From assembly GCF_030398385.1 (NCBI RefSeq), contig NZ_JAOAOQ010000013.1:1-51298 (forward strand): DNA of 51,298 nt, read 5' to 3'. This stretch comes from Aquibium sp. ELW1220 (GTDB taxonomy: Bacteria; Pseudomonadota; Alphaproteobacteria; Rhizobiales; Rhizobiaceae). Shown piece after piece: positions 1 to 8,556 of this stretch. The notes below the pieces were generated by a model, which saw nothing but the letters and a program-made list of their open reading frames with translations, was not told where the DNA came from and did no database searches. The position numbers and the translations under genes are program-made. Numbering within the stretch: the first letter of the stretch is position 1; each line of letters starts with the position of its first letter.

Positions 1-99
1 CCCAACATGCCGGAGCCAGACTTATGCGCCCTGATCCAGCGCTTCCAGGCGTTGATCCGCCAAAACAACCTCACCGCCGCCGTCCTCGCCGTCGGATAA
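1..99 (+). CDS. C-terminal fragment of an unidentified protein (cut by window edge)
   Basis: Frame 1 is open from the first base and ends at TAA 97-99, giving 32 residues that include the stretch LIQRFQALIRQNNL. The composition (mixed polar and hydrophobic, not Arg/Ala-rich like the shadow frames) suggests a genuine C-terminus. There is not enough sequence to name a family. It lies about 100 bases upstream of the autotransporter on the same strand, and no clear terminator separates the two. The call rests only on the open frame and its amino-acid composition. Confidence 0.35.
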   Translation, partial: PNMPEPDLCALIQRFQALIRQNNLTAAVLAVG

Positions 100-196
100 T
101 AAATGAGGGGATACTTGAGGCCGGAGTCCGAGCAGGGCTGCGCTGCGTCGAGCAAATTCTGGAATTGCCTTGCCGGCCAGGAACGGGAGCGGATCG

Positions 197-3100
197 ATGT
201 TTTCTACGGGGAAGAAGAAGGCGGGACGAGTGAACGCCAAGCGGGCGGCGCGGCTTTTCGCGGCTCCGAAGTCGGAGCGGCGCTGGCTGCTGGGCGGCAC
301 GGCCTTGACGGCCGGCGTGGTGGCGGGTCTCGGAGCCCTGATCGCGATGCCGACGCCTGCCCGCGCAGACTGCGCGGTGGGCACGAACTTCATCACCTGC
401 ATGGACATGCCGTCCGGCGAGACCGATCCGCAGACTTTGACCGCAAGCGACGACTGGGTCGTCCATGTCGGCGTAGTCGACATCAATGACGTAGAGGACG
501 AGGGCACTATCACCATCGCCTCCGGGACGGTGGCCGGTGCGGCGCTCCAGGTCAATGCGCAGAACAACAGCGGCCGGGTGGTGGTGACCGAGAATTCCTC
601 GATCCTGATCGAGGACAACGCCACCGACACCTTCAACACCCGCCATGGCATCCTCGTGGTGCCGGGCGGCGCAACGGACGGGCAACTCCTCGAGTTCGTG
701 ATCGCCGGCTCCGTCACCAGCAACGATTCCAACGGCGACGGCATCCAGATCTCGGGCTCGGGCAACGCCACGGCGAGCGCGACCGGCAATGCCGACGACG
801 TGACCATTTCGGTCCTCGAGAGCGGCGCCGTCATAGGGGAGGATGACGGTATCCAGCTAGCCGGCCTGCGCGGTCTCCTGACCATCACCAACGCAGGACA
901 GATCGGGGGCGGAGATGCGACCCCCTTGCCGTTCGAGCGCATGGGCATCGTCGTCTCGCAGAACCTCAACCTCGCGGACCGCGCCGCGGGCGACGTCGAT
1001 ATCGAGAACGAGGAGGGCGGCGAGATCCTCGGCGGCAACAGCTCGGCGATCCACGTCGCGACCACCGGCGGTGCGAGCATCTCCAACCACGGCACGATCA
1101 CCGGACAGGGCGTCAACCGGGCCGGCGTGTACCTCAACGTCGGCGGCGACGTCGTGATCTACAACGACGACACGATCAGCGGCGTCGGCAACGGCATCGA
1201 CGTGACGGGCGCGGCGAGCAGCACGATCACCAATGCCAGCTACCAGTCGATCGTGGGGGGCACCAACGGCATCAACCAGAGCAGCATCGGCGAATTCTCG
1301 CTCGACAATGCCGGCGGCCTGGTGGCCGGTCTCGCGGGTGACGGCGTGAACCTGGACCTCGTGTCCGGTGCCGATGGCGTGACGATCAGCAATCGCGGCC
1401 GTGCAGGCACGGGTGACGAGCCGCTCACCCTCGGCGGCGGCGTCCTCGTGGGCAGCGTGAACGGCATCGACGTCAACAACGTCCAGAATGGCGACGTCGT
1501 CATCAACAACAACGGCTACACGTCGGGCCTCGTCGACTACAGCGGCGGCCTGATCTACGGCGTCGGCGGCAGCGGTATCCAGATCACGGATGCCGACGTC
1601 GACATCATCATCGACAACAGCAACACCTACAACTGGTCCGGCAGCAGCATTAGCCTCGGCGGGCTGAACGACGCGGTCGACGGCTTCTTCCCGAGCGGCC
1701 AGCTCGCCGGGACGAGCTTCACGACCGGCATCTGGGGGCAGGATCACGGCATCGAGATCGACGGCGCCGGCGATGACGGCGGCTTCGTCCTCATCGACAA
1801 CGGGAGCGGCCTGATCGTCGGCATCGATGATCATGCGGTCGAGGTGTCGGATCTAGAGGGCTTGTTCGTCGACAACGGCGATTCCGACTTCTACGCGGGC
1901 TTCCAGCTCGGCAATGGCGCCACGACCGAGAATCCCGACCAGGGCGGCCTCGTCTGGGGCGGCGAGAACGCGATCGACCTGTGGAACATCGACGGCAACG
2001 TCGTTGTCGACAACGGCATCGGCACGATCTTCGGCCGCGAGAACGGCATCGAGGCGGAGGACATCTGGCGCGGCGGCGTCTTCGTCATCAACGGCGACGG
2101 CGGCCTGATCCAGGGCCTCTGGGGCGATGCGATCCAGATCGGCGAGGTCGACAGCTTCGACGGATACGGCGGCACCGTCTCAATCGGCAATGACGGCTGG
2201 ATCCTCGCCGGCGACCGGGCGATCGCGGTGGACGATGCCGAGACGGTCCGCGTGCAGTCGACCGGTCTCATCATCGGCGACGGCGACTCGGACCAGCCGG
2301 TCATCGAGGTCTCGGGCACCGACACCGACAAGGTGGGCACCACGACTGGCGCCGCGACCGAAATCTACAACACCGAAGGCGGCATCATCGCCAGCCGCAA
2401 CCTGCCTCACTTCCTCTACAGCTCCTGGAGTTCTCCGGACGCGACCGAGGTGCCTGCCTCGACGTTCGATTCGGTCGCGCTCTGGGCCGACGTCACCAGC
2501 TTCCAGAGCTTCGTCGTCGACGGCGGCCCCCTCGACGCTGACGCCATGGACGATTATGCCGACGCGGCCTCTGACCTGATCGTCGAGACCAGCGGCGGCG
2601 CTGGCTACTTGGAGAACGGTTCCGGCAGCCTCATCGCCGGCCGGGTGCAGATGAGTGGATCGAACGACGTCGGCAAAGTCGGCAACTCCGTGGTGAACAA
2701 CGGTGCCTGGTTCGTGACGGGCGAGACCGATATCGATGGCGACTCGGAATTCGACACGATCGTCAACAGCGGCTGGATCCAGACCGCCTTCGACGACGGC
2801 GTCAGCGAAACCACGTCCTTCGACATCGACACGTTCTCGAACGGTGGTTTCCTCAGCATGGCCGACGGCGTTGAGGGCGACACGACGACGATTCTCGGCG
2901 ACTATTTCGGCGGCACCATGACGATGGTGCTGGATGAACTGGAGGAGACGTCCGGCGGGGGCTATCTCGCCGTCGACGTCGATTTCGCCGATGCCGCCAG
3001 CGACCGGCTCCTGGTCAGCGGCGACATCTCCGGAGAGACCGGAATCGTCATCCGCCGGGCGCAGGGAACGGGCCTCGGCACCTTCGGCACCGAAATCGAC

Positions 3101-4246
3101 GTCGTGGAGTACCAGCTCAACGACAACGAGCCGGCCGACGATGCCTTCTTCATCTCCAGCATGTCCGACGACTACTATGAGGTCGCGGGCGAAGACTACA
3201 TCCAGGACGGCTTCCTTGCCTGGTTCATCCAGCACGACGCCGGGGACGACGACTACGAACTCGTCAACGACTGGGGCCCGGGCGCGCAGAACGCTCCGGC
3301 GATCGTCACGGGCGCGCAGCAGATCTTCTACGATACCGTGGCCAGCGTGGAAGACCACATCTACGGCGGCCAGTTCGGCCAATCGGGCGGCGGCGGCGCG
3401 GACGTCGTCGAGATGGCGCCTCCGATGACCACAGCGTCGCCGGACGGGGGCATCTGGGGCAAGGTCGGCGGCCGCTGGACCGAGCGCGACCGCGAACTGA
3501 CGATCGGCGGCGTCGGGGTCGACGGATCGTCCGACCAGAACACGTACAGCGTGCTGGCAGGCGCCGACTTCATTCCCGGCGACGGCTTCTTCCGGTTCGG
3601 CGTGTTCGGCGGCTACGTCGCCTCCGACATGGACTTTGCCTCGGACGGCTCTTCCGTCGACTACAGCGGCGGCACCGTCGGCGCCTATGGTGCCTACAAC
3701 AACGGGGCCTTCTACGCCGACCTGACGGCCAAGGGCGATTTCCTCAACGCCGACTACCGCTTCGGGGCGATCGACGTCGACGCCGACGTCTTCAACTACG
3801 GCGTCTACGGCAACGTCGGCTATCGCATGGCGCGGGGGACGGCCTTCATCGAGCCTCTGGTCTCGGGCGCCTATGTCCACACCTCGGTCGACGACGTCGC
3901 TTCGGCCGGCCACTCGGTCTCGTTCGACGACGGCAGCAGCGCCCGGCTCGGCGCCGGCGTGCGGGTGGGGGCCCAGTTCGCCTCTGCCGGCGGCATGATC
4001 ACCGAAGCCGCGCTGCTCGGCCGGATCTGGAACGAGTTCGGCGACGACAACAGCGTGACGGTCTCGGACGGCGTCAACACCGCGACCTTCTCGGACGACA
4101 TCGACGGCGTCTTCGGCGAGGTCACGGGCACCCTGACCTTCAAGAGCGCGAACAGCGGCTGGTCGGGCTTCATCTCCGGCACCGGGCAGTTCGGAAGCGA
4201 CTACCAGTCCTACGGCGCCAATGCCGGGCTGCGGATCAACTTCTGA
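197..4246 (+). CDS. Large autotransporter (type V secretion) outer-membrane protein
   Basis: This is a 1349-residue protein. ATG 197 is chosen because GGGAG lies just upstream; a TTG at 170 would also be in frame. Residues 1-57 form an extended signal peptide: a basic start, then a hydrophobic stretch ending in TPARA before DCA. Residues about 60-1070 are a low-complexity passenger rich in Gly, Asp, Asn, Ile and Val. Its irregular repeats look like 'NGI/AI-hydrophobic-IDNG-G-I-G', which is typical of a right-handed beta-helix. Residues about 1080-1349 are the autotransporter beta-barrel, starting near GGIWGKVGGRW and ending in the terminal aromatic signature LRINF. The expected role is display or release of the passenger at the cell surface, perhaps adhesion. 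The passenger has no recognised enzymatic motif, so its ligand is unknown. A strong terminator follows. Confidence 0.85.
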   Translation: MFSTGKKKAGRVNAKRAARLFAAPKSERRWLLGGTALTAGVVAGLGALIAMPTPARADCAVGTNFITCMDMPSGETDPQTLTASDDWVVHVGVVDINDVEDEGTITIASGTVAGAALQVNAQNNSGRVVVTENSSILIEDNATDTFNTRHGILVVPGGATDGQLLEFVIAGSVTSNDSNGDGIQISGSGNATASATGNADDVTISVLESGAVIGEDDGIQLAGLRGLLTITNAGQIGGGDATPLPFERMGIVVSQNLNLADRAAGDVDIENEEGGEILGGNSSAIHVATTGGASISNHGTITGQGVNRAGVYLNVGGDVVIYNDDTISGVGNGIDVTGAASSTITNASYQSIVGGTNGINQSSIGEFSLDNAGGLVAGLAGDGVNLDLVSGADGVTISNRGRAGTGDEPLTLGGGVLVGSVNGIDVNNVQNGDVVINNNGYTSGLVDYSGGLIYGVGGSGIQITDADVDIIIDNSNTYNWSGSSISLGGLNDAVDGFFPSGQLAGTSFTTGIWGQDHGIEIDGAGDDGGFVLIDNGSGLIVGIDDHAVEVSDLEGLFVDNGDSDFYAGFQLGNGATTENPDQGGLVWGGENAIDLWNIDGNVVVDNGIGTIFGRENGIEAEDIWRGGVFVINGDGGLIQGLWGDAIQIGEVDSFDGYGGTVSIGNDGWILAGDRAIAVDDAETVRVQSTGLIIGDGDSDQPVIEVSGTDTDKVGTTTGAATEIYNTEGGIIASRNLPHFLYSSWSSPDATEVPASTFDSVALWADVTSFQSFVVDGGPLDADAMDDYADAASDLIVETSGGAGYLENGSGSLIAGRVQMSGSNDVGKVGNSVVNNGAWFVTGETDIDGDSEFDTIVNSGWIQTAFDDGVSETTSFDIDTFSNGGFLSMADGVEGDTTTILGDYFGGTMTMVLDELEETSGGGYLAVDVDFADAASDRLLVSGDISGETGIVIRRAQGTGLGTFGTEIDVVEYQLNDNEPADDAFFISSMSDDYYEVAGEDYIQDGFLAWFIQHDAGDDDYELVNDWGPGAQNAPAIVTGAQQIFYDTVASVEDHIYGGQFGQSGGGGADVVEMAPPMTTASPDGGIWGKVGGRWTERDRELTIGGVGVDGSSDQNTYSVLAGADFIPGDGFFRFGVFGGYVASDMDFASDGSSVDYSGGTVGAYGAYNNGAFYADLTAKGDFLNADYRFGAIDVDADVFNYGVYGNVGYRMARGTAFIEPLVSGAYVHTSVDDVASAGHSVSFDDGSSARLGAGVRVGAQFASAGGMITEAALLGRIWNEFGDDNSVTVSDGVNTATFSDDIDGVFGEVTGTLTFKSANSGWSGFISGTGQFGSDYQSYGANAGLRINF

Positions 4247-4270
4247 TCGCTGCCTCCAGGCAGAAAAAGG

Positions 4271-4299
4271 GGGGCCGGTCGTGCATGACCGGCCCCTTT
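4271..4299 (+). terminator. Rho-independent terminator after the autotransporter gene
   Basis: A perfect 10-bp stem (GGGGCCGGTC, 4271-4280, pairing with GACCGGCCCC, 4287-4296) encloses a 6-nt loop and is followed by TTT and further T-rich sequence. An A-run at 4263-4268 precedes it, so it could also work on the other strand. It lies 25 bases after the autotransporter stop and separates that gene from the IalB-family gene. Confidence 0.85.
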
Positions 4300-4328
4300 C
4301 GATTTCGAACTTCACGGGAGACGGCTCG

Positions 4329-5024
4329 ATGCCACTCCGGATGGATGACGAGAACCGCGAAGTGCCGGCGCCCTCCCGCGGCTTCGGCCGGATTCTCGTG
4401 CTGGTCAGCCTTGCCTTCGTACTTTGTCTCGGCGGGTATGTGGGGGTCACCAACTGGAGCCAGGTTTCCGATTTCGTTCGCGGCGCCCCGACATCGACGG
4501 CCAGTACCTCGCAGCTGGACACGCCGCCCGTGAACCAGTCTCAGCCGCGCGCCGGGCACGACGCCGACGCATCCCGACAGCGCGTGCAGGTGAGCGATCA
4601 GCGCGCTTACGGCGACTGGCGCCATGCATGCCTGACACGGGACGACGGCAAGCGAGCCTGCTCCATCGTCCAGAACCTCCTTCACAAGGAAACGCGGCGC
4701 CTCCTCCTGTCCTGGCGGATCGTCGGCGACGGCGCGTCGCTGACCAGCATCTGGCAAACCCCGCAGAACGTGCTCCTGAGCAGTGGCCTGCGCATCGATG
4801 CCGGCTTGCCCGATGCCGTCGTTCTGCCCTACCAGAGCTGCAACGCCAGCCATTGCGTCTCCAGCGTCAGGCTTGCCAACGAATTCGTCGACAGGATGAA
4901 GAACGTGCCGGACGTGGCCGTTTCCATGGTCCTCACCAACGGACAGACCCTTCGCTTTCCGATCAGCACCAAGGGGCTCGCTGCGGCGATCGAGGACCTG
5001 CGCACCGGCGGAGGCGGCAATTGA
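4329..5024 (+). CDS. Invasion-associated locus B (IalB) family protein with N-terminal membrane anchor
   Basis: This is a 231-residue protein. ATG 4329 has GGGAG eight bases upstream; an in-frame start at 4221 was rejected because it would overlap the autotransporter gene and contain the terminator. Residues about 20-40 (RILVLVSLAFVLCLGGYVGV) form a single hydrophobic segment, so the protein is membrane-anchored or exported. Residues about 90-225 match the IalB fold: a DWRHAC opening, a central Cys-containing QSCNASHC segment, and a final block on Gly/Phe-rich strands ending in the FPISTKGLAAAI pattern. The family is common in Hyphomicrobiales and was named from Bartonella invasion genes; its biochemical role is not settled. 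The four cysteines are consistent with periplasmic disulfides. The following gene overlaps its stop. Confidence 0.75.
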   Translation: MPLRMDDENREVPAPSRGFGRILVLVSLAFVLCLGGYVGVTNWSQVSDFVRGAPTSTASTSQLDTPPVNQSQPRAGHDADASRQRVQVSDQRAYGDWRHACLTRDDGKRACSIVQNLLHKETRRLLLSWRIVGDGASLTSIWQTPQNVLLSSGLRIDAGLPDAVVLPYQSCNASHCVSSVRLANEFVDRMKNVPDVAVSMVLTNGQTLRFPISTKGLAAAIEDLRTGGGGN

Positions 5025-5518
5025 CCGGGGAGCCTGGTTCGACGAATGGCGGCTTCGAGATCAGGCAGCTTCGTCCGACGCATGAGGCGCTCGGATTGCT
5101 CGTCGCCTTCCTCAGCGCAACGGCGCCCTTCTCCGAATTCCGCAGCCGCGTCCTGGTGCGCGCCCTCCAGCAGCAGCTCGAGCGGCGCCATCATGTCTGC
5201 CTCATGCGGGGCGGCCGCTTTGCCGGTTATTGCGGCTGGCTGCTCACGTCCCGCGAGATAGGCGACAGGTGGCTGAACGACGAGGCGGAACTCTCCCCCG
5301 TCGCGGACGGTGTCGCCGACGTCGTCGCCTGCACCATCGTCCATTGTCCCGACCGTCGGGACGTGCTCCCGCTCATCCGCGAGGCGCGGGCACGCAACCC
5401 GGGCAGGCTAGCGGTGTTCAAGCGCGATCGCAGCACTGGCGACAGGAAGGCTGCCGTCCGCAACATGAGCTTTGCAGCGCCGGCCAGGGAAGTCCCGGAT
5501 CCTGCCGACCCTCGCTGA
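5021..5518 (+). CDS. HlyC-like toxin-activating acyltransferase family protein, probably catalytically inert
   Basis: This 165-residue protein starts at TTG 5021, which overlaps the TGA of the IalB gene (TTGA) and has GGAGG about seven bases upstream. The core resembles HlyC: a hydrophobic helix, then 'HVCLMRGGRFAGYCGW' aligning with the HlyC 'YPVAYCSW' region, then a helix with 'LNDEAEL', and a 'REARARNPGRLAVFKRD' end aligning with the HlyC 'KKFPDELFRAIRVD' block. In HlyC the catalytic residues are His23 and Asp92. The matching positions here appear to be Ser (in APFSEF) and a non-acidic residue (in DVVACTIVHC). That suggests a pseudoenzyme, or that the alignment by eye is wrong. No RTX toxin is present in the window. 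Its link with the neighbouring autotransporter is only positional. Confidence 0.45.
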   Translation: MTGEPGSTNGGFEIRQLRPTHEALGLLVAFLSATAPFSEFRSRVLVRALQQQLERRHHVCLMRGGRFAGYCGWLLTSREIGDRWLNDEAELSPVADGVADVVACTIVHCPDRRDVLPLIREARARNPGRLAVFKRDRSTGDRKAAVRNMSFAAPAREVPDPADPR

Positions 5519-5533
5519 CCTGTCTCATCGGGT

Positions 5534-6445
5534 TCACTGCATGGCGGCGCCGGTGACGTCCTTCAGCGCGGTGGCGAGCTGCATGGCGAAGCGGGCCGAG
5601 GCGACGGGGAGGGTGCGGCCGCGCATCTGGCCGAGGATCAGGTTTCCCGGCGGCAGGTCGCGCTCGGAAATCGGCCGGAACAGCAGCGATCCGTCGCCGG
5701 GATCGCGCAGGCCGATCGGGATCTGGAAGCCGATCACCTTCTCGTGCAGCACATAGTGGCGGATCAGCTCGAAGCTCTCGGTCTCGACGACGGGCGAGAC
5801 GCGGCGCGTGCCGCGCTTGGCCGCGAAGTCCAGCAGGTGGCGCACGCCGTATTTCAGCGATGGCGCGACGTGGCGCGTGTCGAGACAGTCGCGCAGCCGC
5901 AGTTCCGGCTTGCGGGCCAGCGGATGGTCGGGCGTCATCACGACGTTGACGGCCTGCGGGACCGCCTGGATCACCTCGAAATCGACGAGGTAGACCGGTT
6001 CGAAGACCAGCGCGAGATCGCTCGAATAGCTTGCCAGTTCCTGCTCCGCCTGAGAGCGGTCGCGGATGTTGACGGTGAAGGTGACGCCCGGATGGTCGCG
6101 GCGGTAGCGGGCGATCTGCTGCGGCAGGAAATAGGGCAGCAGCGCCTGCGAACAGGCGATCGACACGTGACCGCGCCGCTCGCCCGACAGGTCCGCCACC
6201 TGGCCCTGCACCCGTGACAGGTCGGACAGCGTGGCCCGGTAGTGGTGCAGCAGAAGCTCGCCCGCAGGGTTTAGCCGCACGCCGCCGGGCAGCCGCTCGA
6301 ACAGCTCGGCGCCGAACTCGTCCTCGAAGCCGTTTATGCGGCGATTGAGTGCCGAGGCGGTGATGTTCATGTCCTCGGCCGCCTTGCGCATCGACCCCGC
6401 CCGAGCGACCGCCTCGATCAACCGAAATGTCTGAAGATGCTTCAT
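5534..6445 (-). CDS. LysR-family transcriptional regulator, divergent from the ureido-nitrogen operon
   Basis: This is a 303-residue protein starting MKHLQTFRLIEA at 6445, preceded by AGGAAAA. The upstream in-frame extension to 6655 reads into the divergent promoter region and was rejected. Residues 1-60 form the winged helix-turn-helix (SMRKAAEDMNITASALNRRI, then FGAELFERL). Residues about 90-300 form the periplasmic-binding-like effector domain. It is transcribed away from atzF, with about 200 bases between the two start codons, the classic layout for a LysR regulator of the adjacent operon. In Pseudomonas ADP the LysR protein AtzR controls the cyanuric acid operon atzDEF, so a similar role here is reasonable. 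The effector, perhaps biuret, allophanate or a nitrogen signal, cannot be read from the sequence. Confidence 0.85.
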   Translation of the reverse strand: MKHLQTFRLIEAVARAGSMRKAAEDMNITASALNRRINGFEDEFGAELFERLPGGVRLNPAGELLLHHYRATLSDLSRVQGQVADLSGERRGHVSIACSQALLPYFLPQQIARYRRDHPGVTFTVNIRDRSQAEQELASYSSDLALVFEPVYLVDFEVIQAVPQAVNVVMTPDHPLARKPELRLRDCLDTRHVAPSLKYGVRHLLDFAAKRGTRRVSPVVETESFELIRHYVLHEKVIGFQIPIGLRDPGDGSLLFRPISERDLPPGNLILGQMRGRTLPVASARFAMQLATALKDVTGAAMQ

Positions 6446-6467
6446 TTTTCCTGCCCCTCGCCAGCCC

Positions 6468-6485
6468 TGGTGCCAAATTTGCACC
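6468..6485. promoter_or_regulatory. Candidate LysR box (T-N11-A dyad), also with sigma-54 spacing
   Basis: The sequence TGGTGCCAAATTTGCACC contains the dyad GGTGC-N7-GCACC and fits the T-N11-A pattern of LysR operators (T 6471, A 6483). It lies 24 bases upstream of the LysR start and about 165 bases upstream of atzF, as expected for an autoregulatory and activating site. Read on the plus strand, it also has GG-N10-GC spacing with TGG...TTGCA, so a weak sigma-54 promoter toward atzF is possible. The rest of the 6446-6648 gap shows no clear second element. Confidence 0.5.
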
Positions 6486-6648
6486 GGGACGGTGAGTTTA
6501 TAGCAATTTTCGCGAACGGCGAAATCTGCAACGTCTTCCGACAGCAATATTCGTGCATGCAGAGGCGCCGCAATGTCCCTTCGACCCCAAGCTTTCCGCC
6601 GCGCCGGCACGCCGGACGCCGTCTCCTTCCGCCGGAGCTGACGGGGCG

Positions 6649-8475
6649 ATGGCATCGGCGATCGAAACCCTGTCCTTCACGCTCGACGCGCTTCGACGGG
6701 CCTATGCCGAGGGCGTCTCGCCGGAAGCGGTCGTCGGCGAAGCGTTCCGTCGGCTCGAAGCCGCAGGGGATCCGGGGATCCTGATCCTCGAGACGCGCGA
6801 GCAGGCGCTTCGCGCAGCCCGTGCGCTGGGCACTCCCGACGGCAGGCCGCTCTGGGGCATTCCCTTCGTGGTGAAGGACAACATCGACGTCGCCGACCTC
6901 GAGACGACCGCAGCCTGCCCGGACTTCGCCTATGTGCCGCGCGAGAGCGCGTTCGTGGTCTCGCGGCTGACAGCCGCCGGCGCAATCCTGATCGGAAAGA
7001 CGAACCTCGACCAGTTCGCGACCGGCCTCGTGGGCGTGCGGTCCCCTTATCCGGCGCCCCGCAACGCAATCGATCCGGCCCTCGTGCCGGGCGGCTCGTC
7101 GTCGGGATCGGCCGTCGCGGTGGCGCGCGGCATCGCAGCCTTCTCGCTTGGAACGGATACCGCCGGATCGGGACGCGTGCCGGCCGCGCTCAACAACATC
7201 GTCGGGCTGAAGCCGACCCTCGGCGCCCTGTCGGGCAGCGGCGTGGTGCCGGCCTGCCGCACTCTGGACACGGTCTCGATATTCGCCATGACGGTGGCCG
7301 AGGCTTTCGAGGTTCTCGGCATCGCTGCCGCCTATGATGCGGATGACGCCTATTCCCGGCCGGTGGCGATCCGCCCGCTGACCGCCATGCACGCGGGCAT
7401 CCGCATCGGCATTCCGGACGAGGCGACGCTCGAGACGTTCGGCGATGACGAGCAGGCCGAGCATTTCCGCAGCACCGTGGTCAGGCTGCGGACGGCCGGC
7501 GCGTCGGTCACGAAGATCGATTTCGGGCCCTTCTATGCGGTCGCGCGCATGCTCTACGAGGGCGCCTGGCTCGCCGAGCGGGTGGCAGCCGTGGGCGCAC
7601 GTCTCGTCGATGCGCCCGAGACGCTGCACCCGACCACCCGCGCCGTTCTGGAGCCAGGGCTCAGACTCAGCGCGGTCGACGCTTTCGAGGGCCTGTATCG
7701 CCTGAAGGCGCTGGCGCGGCGCTGCGAGGACCTGATGGAGGACGTCGACCTGCTCTGCGTGCCGACCATCCCGACGGTCGTGACGCTGGACGAGATCGCC
7801 GCCGATCCGATCGGCCCCAACTCCATGCTCGGCACCTACACCAATTTCGTCAACCTGCTCGACCTTTGCGGGATCGCCGTCCCGACGGGTCTGCGCGGAG
7901 ACGGGCGGCCGGGCAGCCTCACCGTGCTGGCGCGCAAGGGCGAGGACCACCGCGCCGCGTCGGTCGCTCTGGCCATCGAAGCAGGAACGCTCGGTGCGAC
8001 GGGCTTGGCCCGCCCGGTCAACCGGGTGGCCGCCGGCGTCGTCGACGCCGACGACATCGCGATCGCGGTCTGCGGCGCGCACATGTCCGGCCTGCCGCTC
8101 AATCACGAACTCACCTCCCGCGGCGCGCGCTTCCTCAAGGCCTGCCGAACCGCGCCGGAGTACACGCTGCATGCATTGGCAGGAGGACCGCCGTTCCGGC
8201 CCGGCATGGTGCGCAAGCGCGGCGGCGGGGCGGCGATCGAGGTCGAGGTCTGGGCGCTGCCGCGCGCGGCCTTCGGCGACTTCATGGCGGGCATTCCCTC
8301 GCCGCTGGGGATCGGCAGCCTTGCGCTCGACGACGGCAGCCTGGTCAAGGGCTTCCTCTGCGAGCCATGGGGCCTCGAGGGCGCCCGCGACATCTCTCAT
8401 TTCGGCGGCTGGCGCGGCTACCTGCGCGACAAGGACAGGCCGCAGCCGGCGGAGGCGCGCGCCCATGCGGTCTGA
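6649..8475 (+). CDS. atzF: Allophanate hydrolase
   Basis: This 608-residue enzyme hydrolyses allophanate to ammonia and CO2, the last step of biuret, triuret and cyanuric acid catabolism. Residues about 1-430 form an amidase-signature domain with the Ser-Ser-Lys triad: Lys76 (PFVVKDN), Ser150 (PGGSSSGS) and Ser174 (DTAGSGR). The spacing of 74 and 24 residues matches AtzF. Residues about 450-605 form the C-terminal allophanate hydrolase domain (GAHMSGLPLN, then EVEVWALP). ATG 6649 gives the usual family length of about 605; an ATG at 6553 is possible but would add an unrelated tail. No biotin-dependent urea carboxylase is present in the window, so allophanate probably comes from the biuret hydrolase encoded further along. 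It is the first gene of the operon. Confidence 0.93.
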   Translation: MASAIETLSFTLDALRRAYAEGVSPEAVVGEAFRRLEAAGDPGILILETREQALRAARALGTPDGRPLWGIPFVVKDNIDVADLETTAACPDFAYVPRESAFVVSRLTAAGAILIGKTNLDQFATGLVGVRSPYPAPRNAIDPALVPGGSSSGSAVAVARGIAAFSLGTDTAGSGRVPAALNNIVGLKPTLGALSGSGVVPACRTLDTVSIFAMTVAEAFEVLGIAAAYDADDAYSRPVAIRPLTAMHAGIRIGIPDEATLETFGDDEQAEHFRSTVVRLRTAGASVTKIDFGPFYAVARMLYEGAWLAERVAAVGARLVDAPETLHPTTRAVLEPGLRLSAVDAFEGLYRLKALARRCEDLMEDVDLLCVPTIPTVVTLDEIAADPIGPNSMLGTYTNFVNLLDLCGIAVPTGLRGDGRPGSLTVLARKGEDHRAASVALAIEAGTLGATGLARPVNRVAAGVVDADDIAIAVCGAHMSGLPLNHELTSRGARFLKACRTAPEYTLHALAGGPPFRPGMVRKRGGGAAIEVEVWALPRAAFGDFMAGIPSPLGIGSLALDDGSLVKGFLCEPWGLEGARDISHFGGWRGYLRDKDRPQPAEARAHAV

Positions 8476-8556
8476 CCTCCTCCGTTCCGACCCTTCTTCG
8501 AACCCGGCGGCTCGCCGCCTTTCCTGCAACCTCCCACCCAAACCTTGGAGCCTCCC

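Noticed and set aside
4221-4328. Upstream start for the IalB-family gene
   Set aside because: It would overlap the autotransporter gene and translate through the terminator hairpin; ATG 4329 has a good ribosome-binding site.
2180-4522. A minus-strand open frame of about 780 codons across the autotransporter gene
   Set aside because: It mirrors codon bias of the real gene, consists of Val/Asp/Ala/Arg runs and would cross the terminator.
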